Shown: positions 8,416 to 16,661 of the stretch, one piece after another
How positions within the stretch are numbered: the stretch's first letter is position 1
Layout of the letters: each line of letters begins with the position of its first letter
Origin: Tateyamaria omphalii
GTDB lineage: Bacteria; Pseudomonadota; Alphaproteobacteria; Rhodobacterales; Rhodobacteraceae
DNA length: 64,000 nucleotides
Reading direction: 5' to 3'
Assembly (NCBI RefSeq): GCF_019802125.1
Contig: NZ_JAHVHT010000001.1
Span: 1,550,001 to 1,614,000, forward strand
Program-made: the position numbers and the translations under genes
Notes under the pieces: generated by a model
Database searches by the model: none
The model's input: only the letters and a program-made list of their open reading frames with translations
What the model was told of the DNA's origin: nothing

Positions 8416-9317
8416 GCTTTATCTTGCAAATGCACGTAGGTCTCTTCAAACCGTGCCGACAAGTGATCGCCCGCCAACATCACCTGTTCCGACCCCTCCG
8501 GCGCCACATTCACATCATATGTCGGATTGAAAAACATCGGGATCGAAATGCGCTCGGCCACCCCCCCGACAACCCGATGCGGCGTCGCTTTCACCCGGCC
8601 TCCGGTCCAGAACTCCAGCATCTCCCCAAAGTTGATGATGAACTCCCCCGGCGGCGCGCTCACAGGGATCCACCCGCCGCCTCGCTTGCGCACCTCCAGC
8701 CCCGGCGATCCATCGGTCGCAAGCAGGGTCAAACAGCCATAATCCGTGTGCGTCGCGATCCCGAAATCCTTCGCGCCGGCCCAATCGGGCCGCGCCGGAT
8801 AAAAGTTGCCCCTGAGCAGCGCCATAGGCGTATCAAACGCCCCATCAAAATGCGCCGCATCCGCCCCGATGGACCGCGCAATGGCCGTCAACAGCCCCCG
8901 CGCCACATCCAAAGCATCGCTGTAATATACAGAAATTACACGCTTAAACTCGGGATCCTCCGGCCACAGGTTCTGCGCATAAAACCGCTTGTCCCCAAGG
9001 GGATGTCCCACGGGCAACTGAAACCCCACATCAAAGAACTGCTTGTAATCCGGGTTCGCCTGCGGATCGACCTGCTCCGACCCCGGCGCGCCCCACCCCC
9101 GGTTCGACCCGGTTCGCGCCATGTCCACGGCCCGTTTCTCAGTCTCGGGCAAATGGAAGAACGCGCGATACGTCTCAATCGCCTCCTCCACCCGCGCTGC
9201 CGACAAGGCGGTGTTGTGAACGGTGGCAAAGCCCACCCCCGTGGCCGCCTCACCAAGCGCGGCCAGGCTCGCCGCATCGCCTGCCGCCAAAGCCGCTGCA
9301 TCCAACCGTGGGATCAT
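8412..9317 (-). CDS. 2-oxoglutarate/Fe(II)-dependent oxygenase, isopenicillin N synthase-like
   Basis: A 301-residue oxygenase of the IPNS/flavonol-synthase superfamily. The iron ligands His190, Asp192 and His247 and the R256-x-S258 co-substrate site are all present (THTDYG, TPHRVV, RISIP), so it should be active. The substrate is unknown; in this clade such genes are usually simply labelled isopenicillin N synthase family, without evidence of beta-lactam synthesis. The ATG at 9317 fits the family's N-terminus (IPRLD); the frame running to 9689 overlaps tpiA and is rejected. It is divergent from tpiA with 85 bp between. Confidence 0.88.
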   Translation of the reverse strand: MIPRLDAAALAAGDAASLAALGEAATGVGFATVHNTALSAARVEEAIETYRAFFHLPETEKRAVDMARTGSNRGWGAPGSEQVDPQANPDYKQFFDVGFQLPVGHPLGDKRFYAQNLWPEDPEFKRVISVYYSDALDVARGLLTAIARSIGADAAHFDGAFDTPMALLRGNFYPARPDWAGAKDFGIATHTDYGCLTLLATDGSPGLEVRKRGGGWIPVSAPPGEFIINFGEMLEFWTGGRVKATPHRVVGGVAERISIPMFFNPTYDVNVAPEGSEQVMLAGDHLSARFEETYVHLQDKA

Positions 9318-9402
9318 GTCACGCACTCCATTTTGGCGCAGCCCTAGCGCAAGGCGCACCCCAATGCTAGGACCAGCGGGACCACCAAAAGCGGAGACGG
9401 AC

Positions 9403-10143
9403 ATGCGGCGCAAACTGGCAGCAGGCAATTGGAAAATGAACGGCACACCTGAAATGCTGGCAGAACTGTCCACGCTCACCGGTGGCGAGAACGGCCCGCA
9501 AATCCTCATCTGCCCCCCTGCGCCCCTCCTGACCCGCGCCGCTGACGTCACGCTGGGCAGCCCGGTTGAAATCGGTGGCCAGGATTGCCATGCCAATCCA
9601 AAGGGCGCGCATACAGGCGACATCGCGGCTTCGATGCTCAAGGACGCAGGCGCCAGCGCGGTCATCGTCGGCCACTCCGAACGCCGCACCGATCACGCCG
9701 AGACCGACGCACAAGTCCGGGCCAAGGCCGAAGCCGCCTATGCCGCAGGGCTCACCGCCATCATCTGCATCGGCGAAAGCGAAGAAGAACGGCTCGGTCC
9801 CGACTGCCTCGACATCATCGCGGCACAACTCGACGGCTCCACCCCGGACACGGCCACAGCGGACAACACGGTCATCGCCTACGAACCCATCTGGGCCATT
9901 GGCACCGGCCGCGTCCCCACGATGGAACAAATCATCGAAACCCACGACATGATCCGTACCAAGCTCACCGCCCGCTTCGGCGACGCAGGCGCAAACATGC
10001 GCGTCCTCTACGGCGGCTCGGTCAAACCCACCAACGCGGCCGAGATCTTCGAAGCTGAAAATGTCGACGGCGCCCTCGTCGGTGGCGCATCCCTAAAGGC
10101 CGCTGACTTCCAGCCCATCATCGACGCGCTCGCCGCCTCCTAA
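9403..10143 (+). CDS. tpiA: triose-phosphate isomerase
   Basis: Interconverts dihydroxyacetone phosphate and glyceraldehyde-3-phosphate. The 246 residues carry all catalytic residues: Lys11 (GNWKMNG), His91 (VGHSERR) and Glu161 (AYEPIWAIGTG), plus the phosphate-binding GGSVKPTNA. The start at 9403 is the standard RRKLAAGNWK N-terminus. It is a single-gene unit with a hairpin 37 bp downstream. Confidence 0.97.
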   Translation: MRRKLAAGNWKMNGTPEMLAELSTLTGGENGPQILICPPAPLLTRAADVTLGSPVEIGGQDCHANPKGAHTGDIAASMLKDAGASAVIVGHSERRTDHAETDAQVRAKAEAAYAAGLTAIICIGESEEERLGPDCLDIIAAQLDGSTPDTATADNTVIAYEPIWAIGTGRVPTMEQIIETHDMIRTKLTARFGDAGANMRVLYGGSVKPTNAAEIFEAENVDGALVGGASLKAADFQPIIDALAAS

Positions 10144-10179
10144 CCTTTCTTCTGGCCAAAAATACTTTCGGGGGAGCTC

Positions 10180-10200
10180 GAGGGGGCAGACAGCCCCCTC
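10180..10200 (+). terminator. hairpin after tpiA
   Basis: GAGGGGGC (10180-10187) and GCCCCCTC (10193-10200) form a perfect stem with loop AGACA. The following GTCAGAAAAAAT has no T-run on the + strand, so this is a hairpin of uncertain strength between convergent units. Confidence 0.5.
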
Positions 10201-10241
10201 GTCAGAAAAAATAAATCGTGTCGCCAAAGGCGTCATTCAGG

Positions 10242-11618
10242 TCAGTTGATGATCACTTCCGGGCCCATCATCAGCGTGGGCAACCACGTCGAAATGGCCG
10301 GAATATACGTGACCATAATCAGGAAGACGAAGAGCACCGCGAGGAACGGCAACGCCGCCCGCACCACCCGCATCATCGGCATGCCCGCAACACCGGAGGT
10401 CACGAACAGGTTCAGACCGACGGGCGGCGTGATCATCCCGATCTCCATGTTCACCACCATGATGATGCCCAGATGAATGGGGTCGATCCCGAGCTCAATC
10501 GCAATGGGAAAAACCAGCGGCGCCACGATAACCAGCAGCCCCGACGGCTCCATGAACTGCCCGCCAATCAGCAGGATCACGTTCACGATGATCAGGAACA
10601 CCACGGGGCCAAAGCCTGCATCCAGCATCGCCGACGCGATCTGCTGCGGGATCTGCTCATCGGTCAAAACGTGTTTCAAAATCAAAGCATTGGCGATGAT
10701 GAACATCAGCGTGACCGTCAGCTTGCCCGCCTCAAAGAGCGCGTTCTTGGTGTCGCGGTGCACCAGCGCCGTGACAATCGCCCAAGGCTTTGTCAGCAGC
10801 GAATGGTTCCGCTGCCCCTCAGGTGTCGCCAGAGGTCCCATGTCCCGATAGACAAACACGGCAATCAGGAAAGCATAGACAGCAGCAACGGCGGCGGCTT
10901 CTGTCGGCGTAAAGATACCTCCATAGATCCCGCCCAGAATGATGACGATCAGGAACAGACCGCCCGAGGCGTGCAGCGCGGATTCCCAGACCTCACCCCA
11001 GCCCAGCCACTCGCCTTTCGGCAGGTTCTTGACCTTCGCCATGATATAGATGGTGACCATCAGCATGGTTCCGGCCATCAGGCCCGGAATGACACCCGCC
11101 AGGAACATCCGCCCGACGGAGACGTCAGTAGCCGCCGCATAGACCACCATCACAATCGACGGCGGGATCAGGATACCCAAGGTGCCCGCGTTGGCGATCA
11201 CGCCAGCGGCAAAGTCTTTGGTATAGCCCACCTGCCGCATCCCTGCGATCACGATGGAGCCGATGGCGACGACGGTCGCGGGCGATGAGCCGCTGAGGGC
11301 GGCGAAGAGCATGCACGCGAACACACCAGCAATCGCCAGACCACCGGGGAAATGCCCCACGATGGCGATCGAAAACCGGATGATCCGCTTGGCCACCCCG
11401 CCCGTCGACATGAAGGTCGAGGCGAGGATGAAAAACGGGATCGCGAGCAGCGTGTAGTGCCCGGCCATCGCCTGGAACAACGTCTGTGCGATGGAGGCGA
11501 GCGATGTGTCGCTCAGCACCAAGAGAAACAGGATGGACGAGATGCCGAGGCTCACAGCAATCGGTACGCCGATCAGCATCAGCCCGATGACGAGCGCAAA
11601 AAGGATAGCGACTTCCAT
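10242..11618 (-). CDS. dctM: TRAP transporter large permease subunit
   Basis: The 12-TM-type membrane subunit of a tripartite ATP-independent periplasmic transporter; it carries out the ion-coupled transport step. The 458 residues show the DctM features PFFILASTFMSTGG, GSSPATVVAIGSI and IPPSIVMVVYAAATDVSVGRMFLAG. It is slightly longer than the common ~430 residues because of a hydrophilic loop around residues 270-290. It follows dctQ after four bases. Confidence 0.94.
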   Translation of the reverse strand: MEVAILFALVIGLMLIGVPIAVSLGISSILFLLVLSDTSLASIAQTLFQAMAGHYTLLAIPFFILASTFMSTGGVAKRIIRFSIAIVGHFPGGLAIAGVFACMLFAALSGSSPATVVAIGSIVIAGMRQVGYTKDFAAGVIANAGTLGILIPPSIVMVVYAAATDVSVGRMFLAGVIPGLMAGTMLMVTIYIMAKVKNLPKGEWLGWGEVWESALHASGGLFLIVIILGGIYGGIFTPTEAAAVAAVYAFLIAVFVYRDMGPLATPEGQRNHSLLTKPWAIVTALVHRDTKNALFEAGKLTVTLMFIIANALILKHVLTDEQIPQQIASAMLDAGFGPVVFLIIVNVILLIGGQFMEPSGLLVIVAPLVFPIAIELGIDPIHLGIIMVVNMEIGMITPPVGLNLFVTSGVAGMPMMRVVRAALPFLAVLFVFLIMVTYIPAISTWLPTLMMGPEVIIN

Positions 11619-11622
11619 GGGT

Positions 11623-12312
11623 TCAGTCTCCGGCGTTCATGTGGCGGACGTCTTCGATGGCGTCCTCGGCCTCGTGGCTGACGATCAGAGCATCCGCCTG
11701 CCCCCGCCAGATGCGGACAAAGGCCTGCACGAAACGGAACAAAAGCAGCGTCATACCAAACGGCAGGATGAAATAGGGGATGAAGCGCGGGATCTTCTCG
11801 TATTCCTCGCCCTCGTTCATGAGGGGTTCGATCCAGCGCATCCACTCGGGCATGGGGATGTCGACCACCTCGTACCAGCCGCGATAGGACGTGCGCTTCA
11901 TCTCCTCGAACCCCGTGGGGAACCAGCGCCCGGTGGTCTGCGGCAGGTTCGCGAAGTTGGCCCAGTAGTCCCACGCGCCTTTCAGCAGAAGGAAGGCATA
12001 GATGATGCAGATGGCGCCCGCGATCAGCGCGAGGATGCGGCGCACGGGCTTGGAAAAGAGGTTCGTGACCGCGTCCACGCCCAGGTTCGCGGTGATCTTC
12101 ACGGCGTAGGACACGCCGAACAGGATCAGCCACGAGAACAGGAAGGTCACCATCTCGAGGCCCCAGATGAGCCCGGTGTTGAAGCCGTAGCGCAGCACGA
12201 CGTTGATGAAGGTTACGATGGTCATGCCCGCCAGCAGCAGCGCGATCATCGTTTCTTCGAATTCATGGACAAAGCGGCCCACAGGCCCTTTGGGAACATA
12301 CGCCCCGGACAT
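11623..12312 (-). CDS. dctQ: TRAP transporter small permease subunit
   Basis: The four-helix small membrane subunit of the TRAP transporter, 229 residues, longer than usual owing to a soluble insert (about residues 120-175) between helices. The start at 12312 gives MSGAYVPKGPVGRFVHEFEE, which fits; a frame from 12357 would run through the hairpin at 12344-12371. Helix patterns such as MIALLLAGMTIVTFINVVLRY are typical of DctQ. Confidence 0.9.
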   Translation of the reverse strand: MSGAYVPKGPVGRFVHEFEETMIALLLAGMTIVTFINVVLRYGFNTGLIWGLEMVTFLFSWLILFGVSYAVKITANLGVDAVTNLFSKPVRRILALIAGAICIIYAFLLLKGAWDYWANFANLPQTTGRWFPTGFEEMKRTSYRGWYEVVDIPMPEWMRWIEPLMNEGEEYEKIPRFIPYFILPFGMTLLLFRFVQAFVRIWRGQADALIVSHEAEDAIEDVRHMNAGD

Positions 12313-12343
12313 CTCGAAACCCCGAATTTTTGTTGTGAGGAAA

Positions 12344-12371
12344 GCGCCCCGGAGCATGTGCTCCGAGGCGC
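12344..12371 (-). promoter_or_regulatory. intercistronic hairpin between dctP and dctQ
   Basis: GCGCC-x-CGGAGCA pairs with TGCTCCG-x-GGCGC around a two-base centre (CA on the - strand), giving 12 pairs with one mismatch and no T-run after it. Hairpins here commonly protect the binding-protein mRNA and lower expression of the permease genes. Confidence 0.65.
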
Positions 12372-12391
12372 GGGAACGTCAGGCGGTTGCC

Positions 12392-13390
12392 TTAGTTCGT
12401 GGCGGCGTTAAGCGCCTGTGCTGCGTCGATATTGTCCTGGCCCACGTCATCCTTGAACTGGTCCCAGACGGGTTTCATCACGGCCACCCACTCTTCGCGC
12501 TGTGCTGCGTCAAGGCTGCGGACCACGCCACCGGCGTCGATGATGGCCTGCTTGGCTTCTTCGTTCACGCGGGTCGACTCGCCGTTCCGGGTTTGTGTGA
12601 CTTCGGACAGGATCGTGCCGAGCTGGTCACGCACGTCGTCAGGCAGACCATCCCAGAAGTCGGTGCCGGTCACGACGAGGTAGTCGATGATGCCGTGGTT
12701 CGTCTCGGTGATGCCGTCCTGCACCTCAAAGAATTTCTGGCCGTAGATGTTGGACCAGGTGTTCTCCTGCCCGTCCACAACCCCGGTTTGCAGAGCGCCG
12801 TAGACTTCCTTGAACGCCATGGGCTGGGGCGAGCCGCCGAGGGCTGCCATCTGCGCCTTGAGCACGTCCGAATTCTGCACGCGGAACTTCAGGCCGTTTG
12901 CATCAGCAGGCGAGTTCAGAGGTGTGTTGGCCGACATCTGCTTCATGCCGTTGTGCCAGAACTCGAGGCCTAGAAGACCGCGGCGCACCATGGATTCCTT
13001 CATTGCCTGACCGGTTTCGGAGGCCTGGAAGGCGTCGACGGCATTGATGTCCTTGAACATGAACGGCAGGTCGAAGATGCGGAACTGCTTGGTGAACTGC
13101 TCGAATTTCGACAGCGAAGGTGCAGCCATCTGCACGTCGCCTTGCAGCAGCGCTTCGAGCACCTGGTCGTCGTTGTAGAGGGTCGAGTTCGGGAAGACCT
13201 CCATGCACGCCTTGCCGTTCATTTCCTCGTTCACGCGCTCTTGCAGGAGCGAGGCGGCGATGCCCTTGGGGTGCTTGTCGGTGTTGGTGACGTGGCTGAA
13301 CTTGATGACGATTTCGCCATCGTCACAGGCAGCGGCTACGGCGCCTGCGCTGACGGTCAAGGCCAGAGCGGCGGCGGTCAGGAATTTCAT
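12392..13390 (-). CDS. dctP: TRAP transporter substrate-binding protein, DctP type
   Basis: The periplasmic solute-receptor of the TRAP system, 332 residues, with a signal peptide (KFLTAAALALTVSAGAVAAA). The mature protein starts with the DctP pattern EIVIKFSHVT. GLKFRVQNS contains the arginine that binds the substrate carboxylate, and QTGVVDGQENTWSN is the family hinge motif. Together with the DctB/DctD pair upstream this supports a C4-dicarboxylate substrate. GGAGGAG lies before the start at 13390. Confidence 0.93.
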   Translation of the reverse strand: MKFLTAAALALTVSAGAVAAACDDGEIVIKFSHVTNTDKHPKGIAASLLQERVNEEMNGKACMEVFPNSTLYNDDQVLEALLQGDVQMAAPSLSKFEQFTKQFRIFDLPFMFKDINAVDAFQASETGQAMKESMVRRGLLGLEFWHNGMKQMSANTPLNSPADANGLKFRVQNSDVLKAQMAALGGSPQPMAFKEVYGALQTGVVDGQENTWSNIYGQKFFEVQDGITETNHGIIDYLVVTGTDFWDGLPDDVRDQLGTILSEVTQTRNGESTRVNEEAKQAIIDAGGVVRSLDAAQREEWVAVMKPVWDQFKDDVGQDNIDAAQALNAATN

Positions 13391-13582
13391 GGGTCTGTCT
13401 CCTCCCAGAGATCGTGTTTTTCTGATGTGTCCCCGCGGGGACAGCGGCATACAGAAAAGCAGACCGTACGGTGGGGTACACGTTTTCTTTTCGTTTACTT
13501 ATGTGAATTTTATGATTTTTGTTTTATTTCATTTGATTATCTGTCAATATTGATGTTCTCAGGGTGTTGCGTGACGCGCATC

Positions 13583-13600
13583 TGTGCGGATTTTCGCACT
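13583..13600. promoter_or_regulatory. DctD-like upstream activator site 1
   Basis: TGTGCG-N6-CGCACT, with GTGCG and CGCAC as perfect inverted half-sites. It matches, from memory, the TGTGCG-N6-CGCACA sites used by rhizobial DctD. It lies about 190 bp upstream of the dctP start. Confidence 0.7.
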
Positions 13601-13614
13601 ACCCCGCGCAACAC

Positions 13615-13632
13615 CGTGCGGAAAACCACACA
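13615..13632. promoter_or_regulatory. DctD-like upstream activator site 2 (imperfect)
   Basis: CGTGCG-N6-CACACA: the first half-site is intact, the second matches at four of five positions. It starts 32 bp from site 1, close to three helical turns, so both would face the same side. Confidence 0.5.
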
Positions 13633-13635
13633 CTG

Positions 13636-14865
13636 TTAGCGCCGATAGTCTTCGGGGCGAATCCCGTATTTCTTGAGCTTGTCGTAAAACGTCTTGCGCG
13701 GCAGCTTCAGCGCCTCGGCCGCGGCCGAGGCGTGGCCGTTCTGACGACCGAGCGCGGCGACCAGCAAGGACCGTTCGACGCGCGCCATCTGTTCGGCGAG
13801 CCCGAGATCGACTGCTTTCGACGCATCCTCGGGCATCCCTAGCACAAAGCGCATGGCGGCACTCATCAGTGAGCGGGCATTGCCGGGCCAGTCCTGCGCC
13901 ATGAGCGCGGCCATGTGATCGGGCGTCAGCGCAGGTGGGGTCAGGCCCGCCTGCTCGGCCGCTTGGGCCACGTAGTGTCGAAAGAGGATCGGGATGTCTT
14001 CGGGCCGTTCAGAGAGGCTGGGGATGCGGATCGGCATCACCTCGATCCGGTAGTAGAGATCGGCGTTGAGCGCGCCCTGCTCGACCGCTGAGCCCAGATT
14101 GCGCGTGCTGCCGGCGATCAGGCGGGGGCCATCGCCCGCCTCCAGCGCTTCGAGCAGCGCAAGCTGGCTGGCGTGGGGCAATTGAGTGATTTCATCGAGA
14201 AAGAGGCTGCCGCTTTTGGCCTTGTCCAGGGCGTCGGCCAGCGCGCTGGGACGCAGATCGGCGGCGGCGCGTTTCACAAAGGGCGCCTTGGAGCGGAGCG
14301 AGGACAGGTGGATGATCTCGGCCACTTTGGAAATCCCGCAGCCGGGCGCGCCGGTCACAAGAACTTCGTTCTCGAGCGGGGCCAGCAGGCGGACGCGGTC
14401 GCGCAAGCCTTCGGCCAGATCGGATTCGCCAAAGAGCATCCGGGCTGCCGGGTCGCCGCTTTCGACCAGTTGGCGGAGGCGGCGGTTTTCGAGAACGAGC
14501 GCGCGGGTTTTCAATGCGCGTTCAAGAACGGCCAGCAACTCATTGGGTGCGCAAGGTTTTTCAAGGAACCCAAAGGCGCCGTCCCGCATGGCCTGTACGG
14601 CCATGGGAATGTCGCCTTCGCCGGTGAGCAGGATCACGGGCAGGTCGGCGTCGATCTTGCGGGTGTGGGCCAGAAGGTGGAAGCCATCGCGGCCCGGCAT
14701 GCGGATGTCCGACAGGATCACGCCGTCAAAGTCGGCGGTGATGTGATCCTTGGCGACGACAAAAGAGCCTGCCGGGATCGGTGTGCAGTCCGCCAGTTCC
14801 AGCGTCTGGGCCAGCGCGTCGCGCACGGCGGCGTCGTCATCGACCAGCAGGACCTTGGTCGTCAT
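13636..14865 (-). CDS. dctD: DctD-type response regulator lacking the GAFTGA loop
   Basis: A 409-residue response regulator: receiver domain (residues 1-120, LLVDDDAAVRD; phospho-acceptor Asp in LSDIRMPG), AAA-like central domain and a C-terminal Fis-type helix-turn-helix. In a normal sigma-54 activator the central domain would hold a Walker A GxTGTGKE and the GAFTGA loop. Here Walker A reads GAPGCGISK without the usual lysine position, and the stretch from FVKRAAADL runs straight to SGSLFLDEI, deleting the segment that carries GAFTGA. Walker B and DLYYRIEVMPIRIP remain. It therefore probably cannot activate sigma-54 polymerase. It overlaps dctB by four bases. Confidence 0.88.
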   Translation of the reverse strand: MTTKVLLVDDDAAVRDALAQTLELADCTPIPAGSFVVAKDHITADFDGVILSDIRMPGRDGFHLLAHTRKIDADLPVILLTGEGDIPMAVQAMRDGAFGFLEKPCAPNELLAVLERALKTRALVLENRRLRQLVESGDPAARMLFGESDLAEGLRDRVRLLAPLENEVLVTGAPGCGISKVAEIIHLSSLRSKAPFVKRAAADLRPSALADALDKAKSGSLFLDEITQLPHASQLALLEALEAGDGPRLIAGSTRNLGSAVEQGALNADLYYRIEVMPIRIPSLSERPEDIPILFRHYVAQAAEQAGLTPPALTPDHMAALMAQDWPGNARSLMSAAMRFVLGMPEDASKAVDLGLAEQMARVERSLLVAALGRQNGHASAAAEALKLPRKTFYDKLKKYGIRPEDYRR

Positions 14866-16595
14866 GCCGCCGCCTCTTGCGTCCAGGGCTGTAGGTCGAC
14901 GGTGAAAACAGCGCCCTCTGCACTGTTTTGCCCGTGGATTTCACCGCCGAAGCCCTGAATGATGCCGTAAGAGATGGACAGGCCCAGCCCCATGCCTTCG
15001 GACGCGCCGACCTCTTTCGTCGAGTAGAACGGGTCGAAGACGCGGTCGGGGGTTTCGATGCCCGGGCCGGTGTCCGCAATGATGACAGATGTGTCTATGA
15101 CCGTGATCGTGAGTGCGCGCCTGTCCTGCCCTGCCATGGCGTCGACGGCGTTCGAGATCAGGTTGACGAAGACCTGCCCCAGCCGCACCTCGCCGCCCGA
15201 AACCCAGACGGGGGTGTCGGGGGTCGAGAGGTGCAAAGTGACATCCTCGTTCCGGATGCGCGGTCTGGTGAGTTCCACTGCGTCCCGCACCACTTGCGCG
15301 AGATCGACCCGCACTGCCGGTTCGCTTTCCTGCCGGGAAAAGGCGCGCAGGTTCTTGATGATCCGCCCCATGCGGCGGGCCATATCCGCGATGCGCTTCA
15401 GGTTGTCGCCCGCGCGGTCCGGTTTGTCCCGGTCGAGGAAGGCTTGGGCGTTGTCGGCGTAGGTCTGGATCGCCATCAGTGGCTGGTTGAGTTCGTGGGA
15501 AAGCCCGGCGCTCATTTGTCCCAAAGCGCTGAGCTTGCCGGCCTGTACGAGGTCAGCTTGTGCGCGTGCCAGCGCGGCTTGCGCCTGTTCCCGCTCCTCA
15601 GCCTCGCGCCTCAGGCTTGCGTTGGTGTCCGACAGTTCGGCCGTGCGTTCCGTCACGCGGGCTTCGAGCTGTGCGTTGGCTTCTGCCAGGGTGCGGCGCC
15701 GTTCGGTGGCGAGGAACAGGAGCGCACCGAAGGCGAGGCAGAGCCCGGCGACCGCTGCGGCCTGCAGCGTGGCCAGGCGGCGTGCGGGGGCGACATCCAC
15801 CAGCGCTTCGCCCGTCATGCCAATGACCGGGAGCGGACGGACAAGGTGGAGCGCGTTTTGCGGCAGGTACGGCCCCCACCCCAGCTGCCAGACCTCGTGC
15901 CGCCCAAGCTCGTAGCTGTCGAAGGGCAGCGCCGGTCCGTCCGTCGGCTTGAGCCCTGCCCCGGTTTCGGAGCGCTGCCAGTAGACGATTTCGGAGCGGT
16001 TGGTGATGAAGACCCGGTCGCGCGCGTCGGTGAAGAAGACCGCCGGGTTGGAGCCGACCCAGTCCCATTCGATGCCGGCAAGGTCTGCCGTGACGACCAC
16101 CGTGCCCACCACGTCGGACCGGTTGTCGAACACGGGCGCGGCATAGGCGAAGACGCGGATGCCTTGCGCGGTGCGCCCGTTGCCCCAGCCAAGCGCCCCT
16201 TGCGCGGCGCGCTGGACCAGCGGGCCGATGTCGAGGCCCGGCACGTCGGGTCGTGCGGCCGCAAGGATCAGGCCACCCGCGTCCGTCAGGCGGATGTCCT
16301 GGGCCGCCGTCTTGTCCGCGATGTCCAGAAACAGTGCCTCGGCCTGGGTGATGTCCTCGCCCGCCAAAGCGGCGGCGACGCGGGGGTGGTCGGCCACAAG
16401 AACGGCCAGTTCGCGGTAGCGCTGCAGCTGCCCCGTCAGCCGGTCGGAGGCCAGCGCGAGGTCGGATTGCCCCTGCCGCGCCAGTTGGTCGAGTGCCTGG
16501 AAGTAGCCGTAGCGCCAGACCCCGGCCGCTGCTGCCGCGACCAGGGCGATGAAGCCCAGCACCACACTGATCCGTCTGACATATCCGTTCGACAT
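14862..16595 (-). CDS. dctB: C4-dicarboxylate sensor histidine kinase
   Basis: A 577-residue inner-membrane kinase. One N-terminal TM (residues ~8-30), a periplasmic double-PDC sensor region of about 260 residues, a second TM (LQAAAVAGLCLAFGALLF), a coiled coil, then the kinase core. SAGLSHELNQPL holds the phospho-accepting His, NLISNAVDAM is the N-box, IADTGPGI the G1 box and GLGLSISYGII the G2 box. It should phosphorylate the adjacent DctD-type regulator in response to dicarboxylates. The start at 16595 is just before the first TM; longer frames run into the P450 gene. Confidence 0.93.
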   Translation of the reverse strand: MSNGYVRRISVVLGFIALVAAAAAGVWRYGYFQALDQLARQGQSDLALASDRLTGQLQRYRELAVLVADHPRVAAALAGEDITQAEALFLDIADKTAAQDIRLTDAGGLILAAARPDVPGLDIGPLVQRAAQGALGWGNGRTAQGIRVFAYAAPVFDNRSDVVGTVVVTADLAGIEWDWVGSNPAVFFTDARDRVFITNRSEIVYWQRSETGAGLKPTDGPALPFDSYELGRHEVWQLGWGPYLPQNALHLVRPLPVIGMTGEALVDVAPARRLATLQAAAVAGLCLAFGALLFLATERRRTLAEANAQLEARVTERTAELSDTNASLRREAEEREQAQAALARAQADLVQAGKLSALGQMSAGLSHELNQPLMAIQTYADNAQAFLDRDKPDRAGDNLKRIADMARRMGRIIKNLRAFSRQESEPAVRVDLAQVVRDAVELTRPRIRNEDVTLHLSTPDTPVWVSGGEVRLGQVFVNLISNAVDAMAGQDRRALTITVIDTSVIIADTGPGIETPDRVFDPFYSTKEVGASEGMGLGLSISYGIIQGFGGEIHGQNSAEGAVFTVDLQPWTQEAAA

Positions 16596-16661
16596 GGCGC
16601 GCACCCTAGCCTTGCCCGTTGTCGCTTGCCAAGGCGGCGCGGGCCTGAGACATGTTGGTCC

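Larger units (their letters stand above)
13391..13635 (-). promoter_or_regulatory. dctP upstream region
   Basis: 245 bp between dctD and dctP, AT-rich from 13480 to 13560. I looked for a sigma-54 -24/-12 pair (GG-N10-GC) towards dctP and found none that is convincing. The two DctD-like sites near its upstream end are listed separately. Confidence 0.6.

Noticed and set aside
8412-9317. Beta-lactam biosynthesis from an IPNS-like gene
   Set aside because: No ACV synthetase or other pathway gene is in the window; the superfamily is far broader than penicillin synthesis.
9318-9689. Extension of the oxygenase frame to 9689
   Set aside because: It overlaps tpiA antisense and has no oxygenase motif; the start at 9317 gives the family N-terminus.
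10218-11288. 356-codon + strand frame across dctM
   Set aside because: It is antisense to a membrane permease with full TRAP motifs and has a His/Arg-rich shadow composition.
13391-13635. A sigma-54 promoter upstream of dctP
   Set aside because: No GG-N10-GC pair with the right flanks was found in either reading; the nearest (CCACCGTACGGTCTGC) lacks the GG.
14928-16661. Long + strand frame running from 14928 through to the end of the P450 gene
   Set aside because: The part before 16662 is the antisense of dctB; only the segment from ATG 16662 has P450 character.
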